Below are positions 52,781 through 62,505 of a stretch of DNA of 64,000 nt, one piece after another. The notes under the pieces are model-generated. The model saw nothing but the letters and a program-made list of their open reading frames with translations. It made no database searches and was not told the origin of the DNA. The position numbers and the translations under genes are program-made. Position 1 is the stretch's first letter; each line of letters starts with the position of its first letter. Location: positions 1,860,001 through 1,924,000 of the forward strand of contig NC_017093.1 of NCBI RefSeq assembly GCF_000284295.1, written 5' to 3'. The stretch is from Actinoplanes missouriensis 431 (GTDB taxonomy: Bacteria; Actinomycetota; Actinomycetes; Mycobacteriales; Micromonosporaceae).

Positions 52781-55033
52781 ATGACGGACGAGGACGCCTC
52801 GCTACGGATCGGCGCTCCGGCGGACCACGCGGCGGGGCTCCCGGCCGTGCGGCTGAGCCTGGTCAACGCCGTACAGCGGATGGGTGTGCGCGCCGCGGTG
52901 CGCAACCTGCGCACGCTGAATCAGCACGACGGTTTCGACTGCATGAGTTGCGCCTGGCCGGACCCGCAGGGCCATCGGCACGCCGCGGAGTTCTGTGAGA
53001 ACGGCGCGAAGGCGGTCTCCTGGGAGGCCGACCGGGCCACGGTCGGTCCGGACTTCTTCGCCGAGCACTCGATCGCCGATCTGGCCGGGCAGACCGATCA
53101 CTGGCTGGAGAAACAGGGCCGGCTGACCCACCCGATGGTCCGGCGCGAGGGCGCGACGCACTATGAGCCGATCTCCTGGGACGAGGCGTTCGCGCTGGCC
53201 GGCTCGTTTCTGGCGGCACTTCCCAGCCCGGATGAGGCGGCCTTCTACACATCCGGGCGGGCCAGCAACGAGGCTGCGTTCGTCTATCAGCTCCTGGCCC
53301 GCGCGTTCGGCACCAACAACCTGCCGGACTGCTCCAACCTGTGCCACGAGTCCACCGGCACGGCGCTGCTGCGCACGATCGGCGTCGGCAAGGGCTCGGT
53401 CACCCTGGACGACCTGCACCGGGCCGACCTGATCGTGGTCTCCGGGCAGAACCCGGGAACGAACCACCCCCGGATGCTCACCGCCCTGGAGATCGCCAAG
53501 CGGGACGGCGCGAAGATCCTCGCGATCAATCCGCTGCCGGAGGCCGGGCTCCGGCGTTTCGACAACCCCCAGAGGGTACGGGGGATGGCCGGTCACGGCA
53601 CCGTCCTGGCGGATCGGCTGCTCCGGATCCGATCCAACGGCGACCTGGCGTTGTGGCAGGCGATCGGGCACCTGCTGCTGCGGCGTGGCGTGGCCGACCG
53701 GGAGTTCATCGACAACAGCACCGTCGGTTTCGAGGCCTGGGCCCGGCATCTCTCCGAGATCGACAGAGACGCCGTGGAAGCGGCCACCGGCCTGCCCTGG
53801 GCCGAGATCGACGAGGCCGCCGACATGCTGGCGAACGCGAAACGGATCGTGCACTGCTGGGCGATGGGAATCACCCAGCACCGCAACGCGGTCGCCACCA
53901 TCAAGGAGTTCGTCAACGTCGCGCTGCTCCAGGGCATGATCGGCAAGCCGGGCGCCGGACTCTGCCCGGTCCGCGGGCACTCCAACGTGCAGGGCGACCG
54001 GAGCATGGGCATCTGGGAGAAGCCGCCGCCCGCGCTGCTGGACGGGATCCGCGCCGAGTTCGGCTTCGAGCCGCCGCGGCATCACGGGTTCGACGCCGTG
54101 GACACGGTGAAGGCGTTCCGGGACGGCCGGGCGTCGGTGCTCGTGGCGCTCGGCGGCAACTTCGTCGCGGCGATGCCGGACACTGCCGTCACCGCGGCGG
54201 CGATGCGCGGAGCCGCGCTGACCGTGCAGATCTCCACGAAGCTGAACCGCAGCCACGTCGAGGCCGGGCGCACCGCGCTGATCCTGCCGACGCTGGGCCG
54301 CACCGAGCGGGACCACACCGGCGGCCGGGAGCAGCGGATCACCGTGGAGGACTCGATGTCCGCGGTGCACGCCTCGCGGGGCCGGTCCGCGCCCGCCGGT
54401 CCGCTGCTGCGCTCCGAGGTGGACATCGTCTGCGGCATCGCGGCGGCGACACTGGGCGATCGGCACGGGATCCCGTGGGAGGCGTTCGCGTCCGATTACG
54501 ACCAGATCCGGGAGCGGATCGGGCGGGTCGTGCCGGGGTGCGCCGGGTATGCCGCCAAGATCCGTGACGAGGGCGGGTTCACGATGCCGCATCCGCCACG
54601 TGACGCCCGGACGTTTCCGACGCCTGAGGGCAAAGCGGTGTTCACCGTCAGCCCGCTCGAGGTCATGACGGTTCCGCCCGGGCGGCTCGTGCTGCAGACC
54701 CTGCGCAGCCATGACCAGTTCAACACCACGATCTACGGCCTCGACGACCGCTATCGAGGCGTCTACGCGGGCCGGCGGGTCGTCTTCATCAGCCGCGCCG
54801 ACCTGGACGAACTCGGCTTCGCCGACGGTGACATCGTCGACCTGATCTCGGAGTTCTCCGACGGGGTGGAGCGGCGGGCCGACCGTTTCCGCCTGGTCGA
54901 GTACGACACCCCCAAGGGCTGCGTCGCCGCCTACTACCCGGAGACGAATCCGCTCGTACCCCTGGAATCGCAGGCCGCGGAGAGCGGCACACCCACCTCC
55001 AAGTGGGTCGTGGTCCGCCTGGTGCCGCGATGA
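52781..55033 (+). CDS. YdeP/FdhF-type molybdopterin oxidoreductase
   Basis: 750 residues from ATG 52781. N-terminal FDCMSCAWPDP has two Cys in place of the four-Cys [4Fe-4S] motif of canonical formate dehydrogenase. NLCHESTGTALL carries the likely Mo-ligand Cys. VVSGQNPGTNHPRM, GMIGKPGAGLCPVRGHSNVQGD (quoted in part) and the C-terminal LRSHDQFNTTIYG are hallmarks of the YdeP branch. It probably oxidises or reduces an unidentified small molecule in the cytoplasm; YdeP-like proteins are linked to acid resistance in enterobacteria. The next gene is an altered rhodanese, coupled by ATGA. Confidence 0.88.
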   Translation: MTDEDASLRIGAPADHAAGLPAVRLSLVNAVQRMGVRAAVRNLRTLNQHDGFDCMSCAWPDPQGHRHAAEFCENGAKAVSWEADRATVGPDFFAEHSIADLAGQTDHWLEKQGRLTHPMVRREGATHYEPISWDEAFALAGSFLAALPSPDEAAFYTSGRASNEAAFVYQLLARAFGTNNLPDCSNLCHESTGTALLRTIGVGKGSVTLDDLHRADLIVVSGQNPGTNHPRMLTALEIAKRDGAKILAINPLPEAGLRRFDNPQRVRGMAGHGTVLADRLLRIRSNGDLALWQAIGHLLLRRGVADREFIDNSTVGFEAWARHLSEIDRDAVEAATGLPWAEIDEAADMLANAKRIVHCWAMGITQHRNAVATIKEFVNVALLQGMIGKPGAGLCPVRGHSNVQGDRSMGIWEKPPPALLDGIRAEFGFEPPRHHGFDAVDTVKAFRDGRASVLVALGGNFVAAMPDTAVTAAAMRGAALTVQISTKLNRSHVEAGRTALILPTLGRTERDHTGGREQRITVEDSMSAVHASRGRSAPAGPLLRSEVDIVCGIAAATLGDRHGIPWEAFASDYDQIRERIGRVVPGCAGYAAKIRDEGGFTMPHPPRDARTFPTPEGKAVFTVSPLEVMTVPPGRLVLQTLRSHDQFNTTIYGLDDRYRGVYAGRRVVFISRADLDELGFADGDIVDLISEFSDGVERRADRFRLVEYDTPKGCVAAYYPETNPLVPLESQAAESGTPTSKWVVVRLVPR

Positions 55034-55479
55034 CAGGCTTCCTGGTGGGTCCTTCCGATCTTCGGGTACGGGCGACGCACACTCCCGTGGTCATCCTCGA
55101 CGCGACGGTCGAACTCGCCAAGCCCGCGCGGGACGGTGACCACCGTTCGGCGCCCGGGCTGGCCGGCTGGGCGGAGGGCGGCATCTCGGCGACCACGCTC
55201 GGGCTGGCGCTGCGTGCGCTCGGGCGGGAGGACGTCGCCATCTATGACGGTTCCCTGGAGGAGTGGTCGGCCGACCCAGCGCTGCCGCTCGACCCGGGCC
55301 GGACGCTGCCGCCGGGCCGGGACCTGGCGCTGCCGGTTGACCGGGAACCGGCGCGGCCGCCTGGCCGGGACCTGGCGTTGCCGCATGGCGGGGAACCGGC
55401 GCTGCCGCCTGGCCGGGACCTGGCGTTGCCGCATGGCGGGGAACCGGCGCTGCCGCTCGACCTGGGCCGGGCGGGATGA
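55030..55479 (+). CDS. Internally deleted rhodanese with a 16-residue repeat tail
   Basis: 149 residues from ATG 55030. The N-terminus VVILDATVELAKPARDGDHR matches the start of a thiosulfate sulfurtransferase. At GWAEGG it jumps straight to ISATTLGLALRALGREDVAI and YDGSLEEWSADPALPL, which belongs at the end of the second rhodanese domain. About 130-150 residues of a normal 280-residue protein are missing, and the catalytic Cys that should precede GGISATT is replaced by AE. The tail has three 16-residue units, PPGRDLALPHGGEPAL. It is in frame with both neighbours (ATGA overlaps), so it is still expressed. Likely inactive as a sulfurtransferase. Confidence 0.75.
   Translation: MTGFLVGPSDLRVRATHTPVVILDATVELAKPARDGDHRSAPGLAGWAEGGISATTLGLALRALGREDVAIYDGSLEEWSADPALPLDPGRTLPPGRDLALPVDREPARPPGRDLALPHGGEPALPPGRDLALPHGGEPALPLDLGRAG
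55309..55452 (+). repeat. 48-bp in-frame tandem repeat, three copies
   Basis: Three 48-bp units at 55309, 55357 and 55405 encode PPGRDLALPxxxEPA(R/L). Units two and three are identical in protein sequence; the first has VDR for HGG. A recent expansion at the end of the altered rhodanese gene. Confidence 0.9.
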
Positions 55480-56054
55480 GTGGACCGTGGGATGCCGCCG
55501 TTGACCGGGTCGTCGGCTGGGCCCGGCAGCAGCCGCCGTCGGCCGGGGACCGTCGGGTCATCGCGGTCGAGGGCCGTTCCGGATCCGGCAAGACCACCCT
55601 GGCCCGCGCCGTGAGTGAGCGGCTGGGCGCGCCACTGATCTCGATGGACGACCTGTACGCCGGGTGGGACGGCCTGGACCGGGGCGTGACCGCTCTGCGG
55701 GACTGGGTGCTGCGGCCCCTCGCCGAGGGCCGGCCCGCGTCCTGGCGGCGGTGGGACTGGGCGGCGGGGGAGTATGCCGGTCACTTCGCGGTACCGGACG
55801 GCGAGTGGCTCGTGGTTGAGGGGGTGGGTGCGGGTGGGGCGGTGGTCAGGCCGTACCTGTGTGGGGTCGTCTGGTTGGAAAGCCCCGCCGCGCTGCGCAA
55901 ACGTCGGGCGTTGGCGCGCGATGGGGAGACTTATGCGCCGCATTGGTCGCGGTGGGCGCGGCATGAGGACGCGTTCTACGCGGCGGAGGCTGTTCGTGAG
56001 CACGCCGCCCTGGTGATCGAGAATGATGACGAGATGCCCGGTGCATCCGCCTGA
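55476..56054 (+). CDS. P-loop kinase of the uridine kinase/AAA type
   Basis: 192 residues from ATG 55476, overlapping the previous stop. Walker A is EGRSGSGKTTLARA at about 32-45. SMDDLYAGWDGLD holds the DD pair typical of uridine and related kinases, and VVEGVGAGG is the Walker B region. ALRKRRALARDGETY supplies the lid Arg residues. It probably phosphorylates a nucleoside or small alcohol with ATP. It forms a three-gene unit with the molybdoenzyme and altered rhodanese, though no metabolic link is obvious. Confidence 0.82.
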   Translation: MSGPWDAAVDRVVGWARQQPPSAGDRRVIAVEGRSGSGKTTLARAVSERLGAPLISMDDLYAGWDGLDRGVTALRDWVLRPLAEGRPASWRRWDWAAGEYAGHFAVPDGEWLVVEGVGAGGAVVRPYLCGVVWLESPAALRKRRALARDGETYAPHWSRWARHEDAFYAAEAVREHAALVIENDDEMPGASA

Positions 56055-56178
56055 GCTTTTTATAGCGTTTCGTGCGTTTTGTCGCGCTCACGTTCGCGCT
56101 CGCGGCGAGGCGGGTGGCGTGCGCGGCGAGGTAGGTGGCGTGCGCGGTCAGCTTGGGCGTGCGCCCGGTGGCGGCCCA

Positions 56179-56379
56179 GCGGTTGTCGATCTTGGAAACG
56201 CCGGTGCCGGCTGGTTCTCAACGTTCCCAAAACGGACATACGGCAGCACTGGCAGCCAGCCGAGCGGGACGAGCTGGCGCTGAGTGCTGCCATCGGCTCG
56301 CGCGCCAGCACTCAGCGCCAGCCGGACCGGCTGGTGGGGAGTGCTGTCCGGGCAGCGATCCGCGTCGGCCGGACCGGCT
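56179..56379. repeat. Dispersed hairpin element, copy B
   Basis: Second copy of the element at 48162. Hairpin II is perfect here: CTGGCGCTGAGTGCTG (56274-56289) with CAGCACTCAGCGCCAG (56306-56321), 16 pairs, 16-base loop. At stem position 9 copy A has C48265-G48296 and copy B has G56282-C56313, a compensatory change. Hairpin I keeps 7 pairs (56208-56214 with 56256-56262). Palindrome III is at 56318-56334. The 396-bp convergent gap also holds a GCGAGG(C/T)(G/A)GGTGGCGTGCGCG duplication at about 56103-56147 and no supportable gene. Confidence 0.85.
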
Positions 56380-56450
56380 GGCGCGGAGAGTCGGCGGCCG
56401 GCATCAAGGGGGAGCGCGAAACGGGTCAGGGCGCGCGCTGAAGGCGCCCG

Positions 56451-57389
56451 CTACCCGTGGATCGGGGTGAGGCGGACGCGTTTGGTGAGCTCGGCTATCG
56501 CCTCGCTGCGACCCGTGCCGAGGCCGTGCCGCGTCACGTTGAGGGCGCCTGCCGCCGCGCCCGTCCGGACCGCCTCGTGCGGCTTGCCGCCTCGGGCCAG
56601 CACCGTCGCCACCCCGGCGGTCATCGAGTCGCCGGCGCCGCGGTGGTCGACCACCTGAAGCGTGGGCAGCTCCACGAGCAGCGGCTCCTCGTCGTCGATC
56701 AGGGCGATGCCAGGCTCACCGGCCCGGCTGATCAGCACCGAACCGGCTCCCTGTTTGCGCAGGTCGCGGGCCGCGTCGACGAGTTCTTCGACGCTGTCGC
56801 CGGTGGCCCGGCCGGCGTCCATCAGCTCCTCGTGGCTGACCTTGAGGAAGTCGACGCCGCCGTCGAGGACCGCTGTCAGATGGTCGCCGGAGAGGTCGGC
56901 GACGACTGTCGCGCCGTTCGCGCCGAGGTCGGCGGCGAGCCGGCGGTACACGTCGGAGGAGATCACGCCGGGCGCCGCCGGGCCGCTGAGGATGCTGACC
57001 CGGGTACGCATCCCGGCCGCCAGCGTGACGTTGTAGATCTCGTCGAGGGTGTGCCGTCCGAGCGCCTCGCCGGCGTGCTGGGCCACCTCGTCACGGGAGC
57101 CGTCGCGCCTGTCGTGCACGTACCATCCGCTGCCGGAGGAGCGGCGGACCGTGCGTACCTCGATCTGCTCGCTCTGCAGCAGAAGCGCGATGATCTCGCC
57201 GATCTCGCCGCCGACGGCGGCGCAGAGGGTGACCGACGCGCCCAGGCCGGCGCACATCCGGGCCTGCCAGACTCCCTGGCCGCCGGGGTGGACGTGCAGT
57301 TCGGGCTCGCCCGACTGCTGCTCGACGGTGACGGTCAGTTGGGGCACCGGTGCGAACACCATGATCGTGCCGGGCTCGTCAGCGGGCAT
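56451..57389 (-). CDS. PfkB-family sugar kinase (1-phosphofructokinase-like)
   Basis: 312 residues. HVHPGGQGVWQARM is the N-terminal substrate loop. VKVSHEEL-like FLKVSHEELMDAG sits mid-chain, SVLISRAGEPGIAL follows, and DHRGAGDSMTAGVATVLARG carries the PfkB signature with the catalytic Asp in GAGDS. It phosphorylates a sugar or sugar phosphate with ATP. No PTS or sugar-transport gene adjoins it. Convergent with the P-loop kinase across hairpin copy B. Confidence 0.87.
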   Translation of the reverse strand: MPADEPGTIMVFAPVPQLTVTVEQQSGEPELHVHPGGQGVWQARMCAGLGASVTLCAAVGGEIGEIIALLLQSEQIEVRTVRRSSGSGWYVHDRRDGSRDEVAQHAGEALGRHTLDEIYNVTLAAGMRTRVSILSGPAAPGVISSDVYRRLAADLGANGATVVADLSGDHLTAVLDGGVDFLKVSHEELMDAGRATGDSVEELVDAARDLRKQGAGSVLISRAGEPGIALIDDEEPLLVELPTLQVVDHRGAGDSMTAGVATVLARGGKPHEAVRTGAAAGALNVTRHGLGTGRSEAIAELTKRVRLTPIHG

Positions 57390-57454
57390 CCCCGAGGCCT
57401 ACCCGCTTGACCGGGCCTCAACCCTTCACCGGCCAGCTGTGACGCCCGCCACAG

Positions 57455-59611
57455 TCACGCGGAGGCCACCAGGCTCGGTGCCCGGTGTTCCGCGGACGCC
57501 GGGATGGTGAAGGCGAAGATCGTGCCGCCGCCGGGATTGGGCGCGGCCTCGATCCGGCCGCCATGCCGCTCCACGATCCGGCGGCAGATGGCCAGCCCCA
57601 GCCCCGTACCCGGATGGGCTCCGCCGTTGCTCGCCCGGTGGAAACTGTCGAAGACCAGGGCGTGCTCCCCGTCCGGGATGCCGATGCCCCGGTCGGCGAC
57701 CTGGACCCGCACGTCACCGTCCGGCTCCCGGCGGCCGGTGATGTCGATCCGGGGCGCCTGGCCGGGCGGGGTGTACTTGATCGCGTTGCCGACCAGGTTG
57801 TCGATCACCTGCCGGAGCAGAACCGGGTCGGCCTGCACGGGTGGCAGCGAGCCGACGAAGATGTCCGGGCGCAGATCCGGGCCGTCCAGGTGGTCGGTCC
57901 GGGCGGTCACCACGTCGTCGACCAGCGAGCGCAGGTTCACCTCGTCGAGTCGCAGCGTGGCGTCCCGGGCCGCGGCGTAGTCGAGCAGCTCGCTGATCAG
58001 CTGTTCCATCCGGACCGCCCCGCTGATCACCTTGCCGGCGCTGCGGCGGGCCTGCTGGAGAGCGTCCGCGCCGCCACCGGCCTCCAGGTCGTCGAGGGCG
58101 TCGCCGATCAGCTCGGCGAACCCCCGTACCGCGGTGAGCGGGGATTTCAGGTCGTGCGCCACCACTCCGGCGAACCCGCGCAGCTCGGTCTCGACATGCT
58201 TGCGCTCGGTGATGTCGTGGAAGACCGCGACCGCGCCGCGCTCCCCGGTGGTGGTCTCGATCGGCCGGGCCGACACGCTGATCACCCGGCCCTCGGGATG
58301 GTCCGGGTGCCGGATGACCATCTCGACCTGGTCGCTGTCCTGCCCGGCGAGCGCGCGGACCAGCGGCAGCTGCTCGGTGTCGAACGGGGTGACACCGTCC
58401 ACCTGGAACAGCCCGTAGTGCCCCTGCCAGGACTCCACCCCGGCCTCCGGGTTGCCCTTGCCGAGCATCCGGATCGCCGCCGGGTTGTGCAGCAGGAACT
58501 TGCCGTCCGGGCCGACCACGCCCACGCCGTCGCTGATCCCGTCCAGGACCGCACCGAGCAGATCGGCCTGACGGCGGCTCGCGGCCTCACCGGCGCGCAG
58601 CTCGGCGGTGGCCGCACGGACCCGGACGCGGGCCCGGTCCCGGCTGCTGGCGAGCACCCAGACCAGGGTGCTGAGCAGGGCGGTCAGCACCAGGCCGCCG
58701 AGGGCCATGGAGAGCGGGAACGCGCTGCGGGCGCCCGGCAGACCGGCCGCCGGCGCGCTCACCCGCAGCGTCCAGCTCTTGTCCGCGACCGGGATGTCGA
58801 CGGTACGGACCAGGTCGCGCTCGCCCTCCGACGCGGCGCCCAGTTCGGCGACCGTCACCTCGCGCCGATCCGTGCCGGCCGCCATCAGTGTCAGGTCGAG
58901 CAGGCCCTGTCCCGCGTGCTGGAGGGTGTCGCCCATGAAGTTCTGCCCGCGTACACCGAGCATCACCCAGCCGAGGAACTGCTGCTCGGCGCCGCGGAAG
59001 ACCGGCGCGGCCATCACGAACGAGTTCTGCCGCTGGTCCGAGGGCAGGTCCTGGTCGACGAGCAGCTGATACGTGTCGGAGACCGCCGGCTGGCCGCTGC
59101 GGCGCGCCTGGGCGAGCGTGTCGGCCGGCGCCACGGCCTGGGTCATGTCGATGCCGCCGAGCGGGCGGGTGCCGTCCAGCGGGATGCCGGCCACCACGAA
59201 CGCGTGCTCGCCGTTGCCCTTCGGGGTCAGGGTGAGGTCCGGCGACCCGAGCCGCCGCCACCGTTGCTGGACCTCGGCCACCTCGTCGTCGGTGGCCGGC
59301 ACGATCAGGACGATCGCGGTGGCGCCGGCCAGCTTCATGGTCTTCAGCGGCTGGACGATGTGCCCGTACTCGGTGGCGGTCAGGGTGTCCTGCGCCCCGG
59401 CCGCGGCCGCCGTGGTGCGCAGGATCTCCACGTAGCGCCGCGTCTCGGAGCGCACCGCCTCGGCGGCCGCCGCGGTACGCCGGTCCATCTGCACCTCGGC
59501 CGCCGCGTTCTCCCGCCGCACCAGCGCGGTGAAGACGGCCAGGGTGATGGCACAACCGATGACGGCCACCATCGCACTGAGGGCCGCCGTACCCGGTCGC
59601 TTCCGGCTCAC
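57455..59611 (-). CDS. Membrane sensor histidine kinase with CHASE-like outer domain and PAS
   Basis: 718 residues from GTG 59611 after AGGTAAGG. Helix one (ALSAMVAVIGCAITLAVFTAL) and helix two (MALGGLVLTALLSTLVWVLA, about 303-322) bracket an outer domain of about 270 residues with CHASE-like features (VPATDDEVAEVQQRW, FVMAAPVFRG). A PAS domain is at about 350-480 (DGISDGVGVVGPDGKF). HisKA: FAGVVAHDLKSPLTAVRGFAE (quoted region, phospho-His in HDLKSP). HATPase: NLVGNAIKYTPPG, DRGIGIP, GTGLGLAICRR. No response regulator nearby. Signal unknown. Confidence 0.92.
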   Translation of the reverse strand: MSRKRPGTAALSAMVAVIGCAITLAVFTALVRRENAAAEVQMDRRTAAAAEAVRSETRRYVEILRTTAAAAGAQDTLTATEYGHIVQPLKTMKLAGATAIVLIVPATDDEVAEVQQRWRRLGSPDLTLTPKGNGEHAFVVAGIPLDGTRPLGGIDMTQAVAPADTLAQARRSGQPAVSDTYQLLVDQDLPSDQRQNSFVMAAPVFRGAEQQFLGWVMLGVRGQNFMGDTLQHAGQGLLDLTLMAAGTDRREVTVAELGAASEGERDLVRTVDIPVADKSWTLRVSAPAAGLPGARSAFPLSMALGGLVLTALLSTLVWVLASSRDRARVRVRAATAELRAGEAASRRQADLLGAVLDGISDGVGVVGPDGKFLLHNPAAIRMLGKGNPEAGVESWQGHYGLFQVDGVTPFDTEQLPLVRALAGQDSDQVEMVIRHPDHPEGRVISVSARPIETTTGERGAVAVFHDITERKHVETELRGFAGVVAHDLKSPLTAVRGFAELIGDALDDLEAGGGADALQQARRSAGKVISGAVRMEQLISELLDYAAARDATLRLDEVNLRSLVDDVVTARTDHLDGPDLRPDIFVGSLPPVQADPVLLRQVIDNLVGNAIKYTPPGQAPRIDITGRREPDGDVRVQVADRGIGIPDGEHALVFDSFHRASNGGAHPGTGLGLAICRRIVERHGGRIEAAPNPGGGTIFAFTIPASAEHRAPSLVASA

Positions 59612-59633
59612 CCTTACCTGATCGACCGGGAGG

Positions 59634-59658
59634 CCGGGGCTGCTGAGAGCAGCCCCGG
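59634..59658 (-). terminator. Perfect 11-bp hairpin after ndh
   Basis: CCGGGGCTGCT and AGCAGCCCCGG pair completely around GAG. It starts 8 bp beyond the ndh stop on the minus strand and separates ndh from the kinase gene downstream. Confidence 0.75.
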
Positions 59659-59665
59659 ACGAGCG

Positions 59666-61021
59666 TCAGGAGCTGACCGGGACCGGCGGCGGGGCGGCGG
59701 CCTCGGTGGCGGTGGCCTGTCCCAGAGCGGCCCGCGCGTTGATCTGGCGGCTGGTGACCGCCCGCTCCGGCCGGCGCCGGCCCAGGAAGGCGACCGCCCA
59801 GCGGATCAGCGAGCTCGCCCGGTTGCGTCCCCGCGGCAGGTACGCCCAGTGCACCCCGAGCCAGAGCAGCCAGCCGGCGAGCCCGCTCAGCCGCAGGCCG
59901 CGCAGGTCGGCGACCGCGGAGAACCGGGCGACGGTGGCGATGTTGCCCTTGTCGAAGTAGTGGAACGGCCTACCCGCAGGCTTGCCCGCGAGCCGGTCCC
60001 GGATGGTCCGGCCGACATACCCGCCGCTCTGGATGGAGACCTGGGCGACGCCGGGCAGCCGATCGAGGCTCATCAGGTCGCCGATCACGAAGATCTCCGG
60101 GTGGCCGGGGACGGTCAGGTCCGGGTTCACCTGGATGCGGCCGGCGCGGTCGGCCGGGGCGCCGGTGGCCTCGGCGAGACGGCGGGCCAGCGGGGCGGCC
60201 GCGACGCCGGCGCTCCAGATCTTGGTCATCGCCGCCAGTCGTTCGGTGCCCGCGGACGTCTCGACGGTCACGCCGGTGGCGTCGATGTCGACCACCTTCG
60301 TGCCGAGCCGGACCTCCACGCCGATCCGGCGCAGACGCTTCTCGGCGGCGGCCGAGGACTGCGCGGAGAACGTCGGCAGCACCCGGTCGACCGCGTCGAC
60401 CAGCACGATCCGGGCCTTCGACGGGTCGATCCGGCGGTACTCGCCGGGCAGCGTGCGGCGGGCGATCTCGGCGAGCTGGCCGGCCAGCTCCACGCCGGTC
60501 GGGCCGGCGCCCACGACGACGAACGTGAGCCAGCGCTCGGCGGCGGCCGGGTCGGTCTCCAGCTCCGCCATCTCGAACGCGGAGAAGATCCGGGCGCGCA
60601 GCTCGACGGCGTCGTCGATGCTCTTGAGACCGGGGGCGAACTCGGCGAACCGGTCGTTGCCGAAGTACGACTGCCCGGCGCCGGCCGCCATGATGAGGGT
60701 GTCGTAGGGCACCTGGTAGGGCGTCCCGTCCGCGCCGGTCGCGGTGACCGTGCGGCTCTGCACGTCGACGTCGGTCACCCAGCCCTGCAGCACCTCGGTG
60801 TTGCGCTGGCCGCGGAAGAACTCGCGGACCGGGGTGGCGACCTCGCCGGGGGAGAGCAGGCCGGTCGCGACCTGGTAGATGAGCGGCTCGAACACGTGGT
60901 GGTTCGTCCCGTTCAGGATCGTCACCCGGGCGTCTGCCCTGCGCAGCGCACGGGCGGCGTACTTGCCGCCGAATCCGGCTCCGACGATGACGACTCGGTG
61001 CTGTCCCTGCTCGGTCATCAT
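59666..61021 (-). CDS. ndh: Type II NADH dehydrogenase
   Basis: 451 residues from ATG 61021; AAGGAG seven bases upstream decides the start although the frame is open much further. FAD motif VVIVGAGFGGKYAA, NAD motif VVVGAGPTGVELAG, and IFVIGDLMSLD near the second FAD contact. NHHVFEPLIYQVATG is the family signature. A hydrophobic amphipathic C-terminus (GLAGWLLWLGVHWAYLPRG) anchors it to the membrane. It oxidises NADH and reduces menaquinone without pumping protons, feeding the respiratory chain that includes the CtaD oxidase. Confidence 0.95.
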   Translation of the reverse strand: MMTEQGQHRVVIVGAGFGGKYAARALRRADARVTILNGTNHHVFEPLIYQVATGLLSPGEVATPVREFFRGQRNTEVLQGWVTDVDVQSRTVTATGADGTPYQVPYDTLIMAAGAGQSYFGNDRFAEFAPGLKSIDDAVELRARIFSAFEMAELETDPAAAERWLTFVVVGAGPTGVELAGQLAEIARRTLPGEYRRIDPSKARIVLVDAVDRVLPTFSAQSSAAAEKRLRRIGVEVRLGTKVVDIDATGVTVETSAGTERLAAMTKIWSAGVAAAPLARRLAEATGAPADRAGRIQVNPDLTVPGHPEIFVIGDLMSLDRLPGVAQVSIQSGGYVGRTIRDRLAGKPAGRPFHYFDKGNIATVARFSAVADLRGLRLSGLAGWLLWLGVHWAYLPRGRNRASSLIRWAVAFLGRRRPERAVTSRQINARAALGQATATEAAAPPPVPVSS

Positions 61022-61135
61022 TTCACGCTCCTTGATCCACTTAATAGAACCGCGGATCAGGTACGGAAATGCCGTACGACAGTGATGACGATGATCACCA
61101 GGGGCGGCTGTCACAAACCGGTTGGTCATCTCGTC

Positions 61136-61168
61136 ACACGGGGAAGGGGCCCGGCCCCTTCCCCGTGT
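61136..61168 (-). terminator. Strong 16-bp palindromic terminator after the subtilase gene
   Basis: ACACGGGGAAGGGGCC (61136-61151) and GGCCCCTTCCCCGTGT (61153-61168) are exact reverse complements with one base between, giving about 14 pairs and a small loop. It lies just beyond the subtilase stop on the minus strand, upstream of ndh. Confidence 0.85.
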
Positions 61169-61185
61169 CTCAGCAGGTGGTTGCG

Positions 61186-62349
<1,164 letters not shown>

Positions 62350-62447
62350 GTTCTTCCTCTCTCACGCCTGCCGGCGAACGTCCGGGGGGTATTGACGTTT
62401 GTCACTCGGCTTTGGGGAGAGCGTAGGCGGGAAGCCGCATCCCATCT

Positions 62448-62467
62448 ATATATCGAAATGGATATAT
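62448..62467. promoter_or_regulatory. AT-rich ATATATC-N6-GATATAT palindrome
   Basis: Perfect 7-bp arms in the most AT-rich stretch of the window, in the gap between the subtilase start and the kinase start at 62506. It is 39 bp from the kinase start, so it is likely promoter or operator DNA. Confidence 0.5.
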
Positions 62468-62505
62468 CAATTCAGTTAACCGCCGGACGTGCCGAACAGG
62501 CAGGT

